Below, in pieces: positions 62,801-64,000 of a stretch of DNA of 64,000 nt. Position 1 is the first letter of the stretch. Each line of letters starts with the position of its first letter. The translations under genes and the position numbers were made by a program. The notes beneath the pieces are model-generated. The model worked only from the letters and a program-made list of their open reading frames with translations. It did not search any database and was not told the origin of the DNA. Source of the DNA: Nautilus pompilius (lineage: Eukaryota; Mollusca; Cephalopoda; Nautilida; Nautilidae); the NCBI GenBank assembly GCA_018389105.1, contig JACATO010000334.1, positions 620,001 through 684,000 on the forward strand, read 5' to 3'.

Positions 62801-63295
62801 ATCGAGAGAGAGTTGTGAAACCTTTTTAATTTATTCTGTCAGTCAGAGTTAAACAAAGCGCGGATACCTTTATTTAACAAAAAAAAAAAATATGAATATT
62901 TAATAATTTGAGTTTCTTTTGCCCGATCGACCGCGCAGTTACTCAGCTTCTTTCGACTTCGTTCACGCTTAGGCCAGGGAACAGCGACGTATCTGCGACA
63001 ACCTTCTGAGAAGACTTAAAGAGATTTCGCAACGGAACTCCCAGTGGAATACGGGGAAAGTCGCCCGGGCAGGTCTGATAGGCGACGCACCTGCCGGGCA
63101 ACGACTTACAGCTAATTAGCTGGATCACAGCGGCAAAGCCGGCACGGACCGTTCGTTAGCAGCGAGGAGGCAATGAATTCAGCAGCTTACCTGTCGGGAT
63201 CCGGGCTCAGCTTCGGCCACCGCCGCGATGATCATGGCGGCGCAGGTAACGTAAACCAAGGTGTGGCACGGACTTCTGCCGCCGTCGCGCGCCAT
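28525..63295 (-). CDS. PTH1R-like: class B1 (secretin-family) GPCR, PTH-receptor-like; whole gene, 13 coding exons
   Basis: Thirteen exons with GT/AG borders join without a phase conflict into 525 codons plus stop (1578 nt). Residues 1-30 form a signal peptide. Cysteines 56, 72, 81, 95, 112 and 134 are the six of the hormone-binding domain, with CWP at 81-83 and glycosylation sites N73, N122 and N125. C235 (helix 3) and C304 (CW, extracellular loop 2) make the class B disulphide. EGLYLH, GW, PLFGVHYIVF and NGEV motifs mark helices 3, 4, 6 and 7. Class B1 receptors bind peptide hormones and commonly couple to Gs/cAMP. RLHC-like, VKSTL and PLFGVHYIVF wording is nearest to PTH/PTHrP receptors; VIP/secretin or another B1 subtype is possible. 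All catalogued class B motifs are intact, so it looks functional. Confidence 0.92.
29290..30770 (-). mobile_element. Tigger/pogo-type DDE transposase relic
   Basis: Broken minus-strand frames follow the Tigger/jerky order. A CENP-B-like DNA-binding part is seen as DSFKASNRFLCYWKVR (about 30360-30410) with KKLSGERADRFVSEL. The catalytic region follows as KEHLTLLLGTNQTGSNKVK (about 30130-30190) and VIGKSKNPGCSRNARNF. Then come a decayed SINQHYKNQFLHKLV region (about 29820-29870), AWKVVTSSYIRKCF (about 29690-29735) and a C-terminal EGQVQRLMTFDLQKKR block. Many stops and frameshifts are present. Tigger elements move by cut-and-paste into TA; this one is dead. Terminal repeats were not located. 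Confidence 0.75.
31385..31760 (+). mobile_element. Tc1-like transposase N-terminal fragment
   Basis: The plus strand encodes GWVTAQLGMHKSTTSYIVSH followed by VRDTGSIR, a Tc1-type helix-turn-helix and linker, then NLRFTAFADCCIK and, past a stop, HGNFGRGKWWTAVNATRQ, which resemble the second helix-turn-helix. The catalytic part is absent. Confidence 0.5.
31904..31945 (-). CDS. PTH1R-like: GPCR exon 12: 42-bp helix-7 exon
   Basis: TTTTTCAG|GGC...GAG|GTAAGA encloses exactly 14 codons, GCVVAILFCFLNGE, forming most of helix 7 and the start of the NGEV motif. Both borders are phase 0, so skipping keeps the frame. A 42-bp exon at this place is an ancient feature of class B1 receptors, and its skipping makes signalling-impaired variants in vertebrate CRF, calcitonin and VIP receptors. 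Confidence 0.92.
31981..32501. repeat. 515-bp repeat, copy 1 (fills GPCR intron 11)
   Basis: This is nearly identical, in the same orientation, to 50138-50650. About ten small differences are visible: CCCCCC against CACCC, AAAAAAGGG against A, CTAG against CATAG, GAGCC against GTGCC. Intron 11 runs 31946-32513, so only 12 nt on the donor side and 35 nt on the acceptor side are not repeat. GTTTGATTCCC inside resembles a pol III B box, but no A box is clear. The family is not recognised. Confidence 0.9.
32514..32655 (-). CDS. PTH1R-like: GPCR exon 11: helix 6 and extracellular loop 3
   Basis: The exon lies between TTTTCAAAG and CAG|GTAAGT, completing codon 355 (W) and adding 47 codons: RLVKSTLILIPLFGVHYIVF, then VTMPEEINNKDLHLIKVYAE and HISSSFQ. 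The P-L-F-G-V-H-Y motif is the helix-6 kink of class B receptors. K-S-T-L just before it is the G-protein contact segment. Confidence 0.95.
32656..33251. other. GPCR intron 10
   Basis: 596 bp of non-coding sequence. No repeat or coding signal is seen apart from a poly-T run at 32950-32967. Confidence 0.7.
33252..33337 (-). CDS. PTH1R-like: GPCR exon 10: helix 5 and intracellular loop 3
   Basis: The acceptor TTTTTACAG starts INFGFFINIVRVLFMKLRAS, and the exon ends NTQDTKTY plus two bases of the tryptophan codon before GTAAG. The asparagine at the helix-5 position and the basic VLFMKLR cytoplasmic end are class B features that contact the G protein. Confidence 0.93.
33338..35439. other. GPCR intron 9
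   Basis: Non-coding. A more GC-rich block at 34130-34520 with a C13 run (34259-34271) looks like an inserted repeat of unknown family, since its composition differs from its flanks. GGGAGATAACT occurs at 34714. Confidence 0.6.
35440..35509 (-). CDS. PTH1R-like: GPCR exon 9: extracellular loop 2 and start of helix 5
   Basis: After AAATTTCAG one base completes H303. Then 23 codons read CWNTHQDPENFWILRGAIIV and SIV before GTAAGT. The C-W pair (C304) is the conserved loop-2 cysteine that bonds to C235. Confidence 0.93.
35510..36065. other. GPCR intron 8
   Basis: 556 bp of non-coding sequence. Nothing recognised. Confidence 0.7.
36066..36126 (-). CDS. PTH1R-like: GPCR exon 8: helix 4
   Basis: 61 nt from GATTTAG to CA|GTAAGT give (L)FPLVIVVPWITLRITREDT and two bases of codon 303. 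It follows the GW motif of exon 7 and carries the class B Pro-Trp of helix 4. The 61-nt length fits only the frame used here. Confidence 0.88.
37665..38285 (+). repeat. CT-rich tandem array with 15 TGACGTCA (CRE) palindromes
   Basis: Units of about 20-45 bp alternate CTGTATCTGACGTCATCTC with TCTCTCTTCCTCCTCCTCTG. I count 15 perfect TGACGTCA sites between 37687 and 38271, plus degenerate copies (TGTCGTCA, TGACTTCA, TGATGTCA, TGAGTCA). TGACGTCA is the full palindromic cAMP response element bound by CREB/ATF proteins. The array lies in intron 7 of the GPCR. Function is not shown; it could be an ordinary minisatellite. Confidence 0.9.
38423..38455 (+). repeat. (GT)n microsatellite
   Basis: A TG alternation with GC interruptions, followed by GCGCGAGTGCGCG. 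Confidence 0.9.
38918..39005 (+). mobile_element. possible tRNA-derived SINE head
   Basis: GTGGCTTCGCGTGG at 38922 resembles an A box. GGGATCGAATCCCGC at 38987 fits a B box about 55 bp later, the normal tRNA-like spacing. The tail is not clear. Confidence 0.35.
40182..40326 (-). CDS. PTH1R-like: GPCR exon 7: helix 3, intracellular loop 2, start of helix 4
   Basis: The acceptor ACTGGCAG is followed by 48 codons, CKLLMSTFFYSLLANYMWIL then MEGLYLHTLLFCTVL and KKKRFTGYIIFGW, and one base before GTGAGT. C235 is the helix-3 cysteine. E-G-L-Y-L-H is the class B counterpart of the class A DRY motif. G-W marks helix 4. This is the most diagnostic exon of the gene. Confidence 0.96.
40327..41223. other. 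GPCR intron 6
   Basis: 897 bp of non-coding sequence. Open frames here show no family similarity. A C-run lies at 41035-41045. Confidence 0.65.
41224..41392 (-). CDS. PTH1R-like: GPCR exon 6: helix 2 and extracellular loop 1
   Basis: AAATTTCAG|G completes R178. Then 56 codons read KLHCRRNMVHNNLFFSSILR, ALSCVLRDNLLVEGLGFKWD and LRQKEDGVLEFDPAGT before GTAATG. The basic C-R-R-N and the helix-2 histidine are class B hallmarks. The charged loop after helix 2 is longer than in CRF receptors, as in PTH receptors. Confidence 0.95.
41393..42904. other. GPCR intron 5
   Basis: GC-rich, CpG-containing non-coding sequence, then a TG-rich minisatellite (42330-42850). Long open frames on both strands at 41857-42285 carry no recognisable domain. 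Confidence 0.65.
42330..42850 (+). repeat. TG-rich minisatellite
   Basis: Irregular repeats of GTGTGTATGTGTG and TATATGTGTGGGTATG run for about 520 bp. They create Val/Cys-rich plus-strand and Thr/His-rich minus-strand open frames that are artefacts. Confidence 0.95.
42905..42999 (-). CDS. PTH1R-like: GPCR exon 5: helix 1
   Basis: CTTTGTAG precedes 31 codons in phase 0, EHMGRWRLIYNIGYSISLVS then LSFAIFIMLYF, and AG of codon 178 before GTAAGG. The GYS-SL-S pattern in helix 1 is conserved in class B1 and closely resembles PTH receptors. Confidence 0.93.
43000..44039. other. GPCR intron 4
   Basis: 1040 bp of non-coding sequence with a C9 run near 43967-43978. GGATTCAACCC at 43107 weakly resembles a B box. 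Nothing else is recognised. Confidence 0.65.
44040..44161 (-). CDS. PTH1R-like: GPCR exon 4: end of hormone-binding domain
   Basis: A T22 tract and ACAAG lead to CT, which completes A106. Then 40 codons read YAVRICHEDGSWGTQNGTNN and SWTNFLMCPASPQKIPDYIG before GTAGGT. C112 and C134, the D-G-S-W motif and two N-glycosylation sites complete the six-cysteine fold. The exon was found because exon 3 ends in phase 1 and exon 5 starts in phase 0, which demands an exon of this phase. Confidence 0.9.
44162..45529. other. GPCR intron 3
   Basis: 1.4 kb of non-coding sequence. A CCCGACCCCACC tract near 44241 and open frames without similarity are present. Confidence 0.65.
45530..45640 (-). CDS. PTH1R-like: GPCR exon 3: core of hormone-binding domain
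   Basis: AATCGCAG|GT completes G69. Then 36 codons read LYCNRTFDNLLCWPDVPAGK and VAKKKCPGYIFGFDDR, with one base before GTAAGC. C72, D77, C81-W-P and C95-P are the invariant residues of the hormone-receptor (HRM) domain. N73 is a glycosylation site. Confidence 0.95.
45753..46060 (+). mobile_element. SINE-like element flanked by (CAA)n
   Basis: GGGTTCGATCCCAGG at 45774 is a perfect pol III B box just after a (CAA)8 tract. A GC-rich body follows, and a second (CAA)7 tract at about 46036-46056. A 5'-truncated or fused tRNA-derived SINE with a CAA tail is the simplest reading. No A box was found. Confidence 0.45.
46244..47345 (-). mobile_element. mariner-family transposon relic
   Basis: Three consecutive minus-strand segments cover a mariner transposase. 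At 47345-46991 lies the helix-turn-helix (ILLHELKLGHKASEAI, then SGDVSLEDEERSGCPSS and VSTATVSRHLDAI). At 46958-46710 lies SSIVIRNKNDPFLDRIITCD, with the first catalytic Asp, then KKVLVTVWW. At 46647-46381 lies LINQRSPILLHDSAHPHV with the second Asp, then YSPDLSPTDYHLFKHLDSF with the third. Stops and frameshifts separate them, so the gene is dead although all three catalytic aspartates are kept. TATCAGGTTGTTACGAGAG at 46244 is a plausible terminal repeat next to TA; the other end is unclear. Confidence 0.88.
48430..49490 (+). pseudogene. KRBA2/SCAND3-type integrase relic
   Basis: LYLIDMQSTFYASFKWIIVY (about 48577) followed by AHLSTFSVVRALKSRRA matches the start of a retroviral-type integrase core, with its first catalytic aspartate in L-I-D-M-Q. 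Further on, FAHFQKISAYHLGIESSPYM (about 48855) and LLPLEVVTRLESKEDL match the core's end. KQQAKRIVKKETSALRAGIP (about 49215) and an RQHxTKLYRRQKW-like C-terminus follow. This arrangement occurs in integrase genes related to KRBA2 and SCAND3. Frames are interrupted at several points. It is in antisense orientation to the GPCR. Confidence 0.7.
50138..50650. repeat. 515-bp repeat, copy 2
   Basis: The direct repeat of 31981-32501, about 18 kb away and about 98 % identical by eye. Similarity begins at CCTGATCAT and ends at CCTGCATTAA. The flanks differ, so this is a dispersed repeat and not a segmental duplication of the exon region. Confidence 0.9.
51026..51815 (-). pseudogene. SELENOL-like: processed pseudogene of a SelL-like (UxxU) peroxiredoxin-like selenoprotein
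   Basis: The minus strand from ATG at 51811 reads MVLTSSSKKEFTKVIGVNDD and reaches LVLVLLRHFA, then TGA, L-P, TGA, RNHMAQ. The two TGA codons (51646-51644 and 51637-51635) sit at the CxxC redox site of AhpC/TSA-type PRXL2 proteins, so the parent encoded UxxU, the hallmark of selenoprotein L. Downstream blocks VVVLTFGVKEGALQWL, FPMLQYQERKIYHAFGL and DDPKQMGGDFILDARGKVAF then FDRTPGEVL are typical of the family. A deletion frameshift near 51610, a TAA at 51431-51429 and a frameshift near 51390 break it. Lack of introns and an A18 tail (51043-51026) indicate a retrocopied mRNA. Confidence 0.75.
51119..51216 (-). promoter_or_regulatory. SECIS-like stem-loop in the 3' UTR of the selenoprotein retrocopy
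   Basis: About 35 nt after the final stop, ATGA (51213-51210) is followed by CAGTCTTCGTG and then AAA (51198-51196) at the 11-nt distance expected in a SECIS. The 5' CAGTCTT pairs with AAGACTG (51127-51133), and GTG with CAC. The 3' side of the quartet reads TAAA rather than TGA-type, so if this is the SECIS it has decayed. Confidence 0.4.
52571..54260 (+). repeat. 58-bp satellite, about 29 copies
   Basis: The monomer is ACATTTTACGACCTTCACTA plus ATCGATATAACCTTCTACGA plus CGTTCAGCCATCATTATG. Two main variant classes alternate: TCACTAATCG with ACGTTCAGCC, and TCACTTATCG with ATGTACGGCC. Edge copies carry ACGATCGGCC and lack or gain a few bases. The ClaI site ATCGAT is kept in almost every copy. 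Both strands have stops, so it is not coding. Confidence 0.97.
54683..54782 (-). CDS. PTH1R-like: GPCR exon 2: N-terminal helix of hormone-binding domain
   Basis: TGATTGCAG precedes 33 codons, RRNVHGLHKQKKLLEEAKAD then CYQKMKSTPYPTE, with one base before GTAAGT. The amphipathic helix ending in D-C (C56) is the first element of the class B ectodomain. Confidence 0.9.
56802..57321 (-). mobile_element. non-LTR retrotransposon RNase H relic
   Basis: Two adjacent minus-strand frames read GFGSHGAGVYTII, then YLCSTFRAETVTFLKDLE, and further on SLWIPGNEKVDKTAVD. These match in order the first strand with its glycine-rich turn, the AE helix and the WxPGHxGxxGNExAD motif of RNase H domains of non-LTR retrotransposons. 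The TDGS motif has decayed to TEG and the frame is shifted. Confidence 0.55.
59778..59830 (+). repeat. (CA)n microsatellite
   Basis: An uninterrupted ACAC run of about 50 bp. Confidence 0.97.
62334..62401 (+). repeat. 34-bp tandem duplication
   Basis: Two exact adjacent copies of a unit starting GCGCGACGCGATAAGCC and ending GACTCGAGGCCC. Confidence 0.9.
63191..63295 (-). CDS. PTH1R-like: GPCR exon 1: signal peptide
   Basis: ATG at 63295-63293 starts 35 codons, MARDGGRSPCHTLVYVTCAA then MIIAAVAEAEPGSRQ, ending in phase 0 at CAG|GTAAGC. A short basic start, a hydrophobic core and small residues near AVAEA fit a cleaved signal peptide. It is the first ATG in this frame. Linkage to exon 2 rests on phase and domain logic, so an extra small exon cannot be excluded. 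Confidence 0.8.
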
Positions 63296-63398
63296 CGTCT
63301 CGAGCTGACCACTGGTTTCCGGGTGCTTTTGTAGGTAGCCTTGCAACGATTGTTCGTCCGTCGCCCGAGCACCACACACGCGATGGCATTAATCCGTT

Positions 63399-63422
63399 TG
63401 CTCTCTCTCTCTCTCTCTCTCT
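63399..63422 (+). repeat. (CT)n microsatellite, (GA)n on gene strand
   Basis: About 12 CT units lie roughly 105 bp upstream of the GPCR start codon. Confidence 0.95.
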
Positions 63423-63908
63423 CCTCTCTCGTCTTCACGTTCGAACCCTAACAGAACCCGATCAACTCCATACCTCGTCGTCGTCAGTAACACGAATTCA
63501 CCGCTAGCAAGGTGACGTATCCATGCCGTTTTCCCATAATTGGTTGATTCCCGTCTCAAGAGTCAGCGATTTTTTTTTGTTTTTTTAAAAAAATAATAAA
63601 TAGATTTTTTTTAAAAAAATGATAAAATCCTCGTGCGGCAGACAAATGAGATGGCGATGGCTCCGCAGAATTTCTAAAATCTCGAGCTGGTGACTCGGAG
63701 AATTGGTAATGGAAACTCCCGATTTCCTGAAAATACAGCATCACAGATTATAGCCAGTGCACTTTTCACTCTGCTGGTGTTTTAAAATATGCACTTAGTG
63801 GAAGAACTGTAGAATACCTCTACTGTTACTTCTGTATAAAAATAAACAGGGTTAATTAATTTCAAGATGACGAAAGAACTTTCAATTAGCATACTCAGAG
63901 TATATTAT

Positions 63909-63913
63909 TAGTA

Positions 63914-63951
<38 letters not shown>

Positions 63952-64000
63952 TTATTATATTATTATTATTATATTATTATTATTATTATATGATTATTAT
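63909..64000 (+). repeat. (TTA)n microsatellite
   Basis: A TAT/TTA trinucleotide run with small interruptions, reaching the window edge. Confidence 0.95.

Larger units (their letters stand above)
54783..63190. other. GPCR intron 1 (8.4 kb)
   Basis: CpG-rich intron with a non-LTR RNase H relic (56802-57321), a CA microsatellite (59778-59830) and a 34-bp tandem duplication (62334-62401). Numerous open frames on both strands carry no recognisable domain and reflect GC content. Confidence 0.7.
63296..64000. other. 5' side of GPCR gene: presumed 5' UTR and promoter
   Basis: CpG-rich near the start codon, becoming AT-rich beyond 63.55 kb. It holds a (CT)n run at 63399-63422 and a (TTA)n run at 63909-64000. 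No TATA box was recognised. Upstream ATGs at 63389 and 63438 open overlapping frames. Confidence 0.5.

Overview
This window is animal nuclear DNA: short exons with GT/AG borders, long introns, SINEs, microsatellites and many decayed transposons. There is no bacterial-type gene organisation. A recurrent short motif, GGGAGATAA, which I associate with molluscan genomes, and the mix of genes suggest a lophotrochozoan, most likely a mollusc. That taxonomic call is inference.

Two host genes are supported and they converge. (1) On the + strand, 10598-16125 holds the last three coding exons of a type I membrane protein. Its Ser/Thr-rich stalk, single membrane helix and short cytoplasmic tail resemble plexin domain-containing proteins (PLXDC/TEM7 family). 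The upstream exons were not found. (2) On the - strand, 63295 down to 28525 holds a complete class B1 (secretin-family) GPCR. I assembled 13 coding exons with consistent phases into a 525-codon frame: signal peptide, six-cysteine hormone-binding ectodomain, seven membrane segments and a 100-residue tail. Its closest relatives appear to be parathyroid-hormone receptors.

Layout. 1-10.6 kb is AT-rich and gene-poor. It holds a non-autonomous hAT element with a perfect 8-bp target duplication (1889-2627), a heavily decayed relic of a DNA-virus-like (Polinton/adintovirus-type) capsid and protease module (about 2.9-7.1 kb) and a Tc1 relic (7.2-7.9 kb). 10.6-16.4 kb is the PLXDC-like 3' end. 16.4-28.3 kb is intergenic, with a SINE and a long inverted repeat. 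28.3-63.3 kb is the GPCR. Its introns carry a Tigger/pogo relic, a Tc1 fragment, a CT-rich tandem array with 15 perfect CRE palindromes, a mariner relic, a KRBA2-type integrase relic, two near-identical copies of a 515-bp repeat, a processed pseudogene of a selenoprotein-L-like peroxiredoxin with two in-frame TGA codons spaced as UxxU, a 58-bp satellite of about 29 copies, and a non-LTR RNase H relic. 63.3-64 kb is the presumed promoter side.

CpG use changes by eye near 37.2 kb, inside intron 7 of the GPCR: the left side is CpG-poor and AT-rich, the right side CpG-rich. The most notable items are the selenoprotein retrocopy, the CRE array inside a gene whose class often signals through cAMP, intron 11 of the GPCR being almost entirely one repeat copy, and the virus-like capsid relic.
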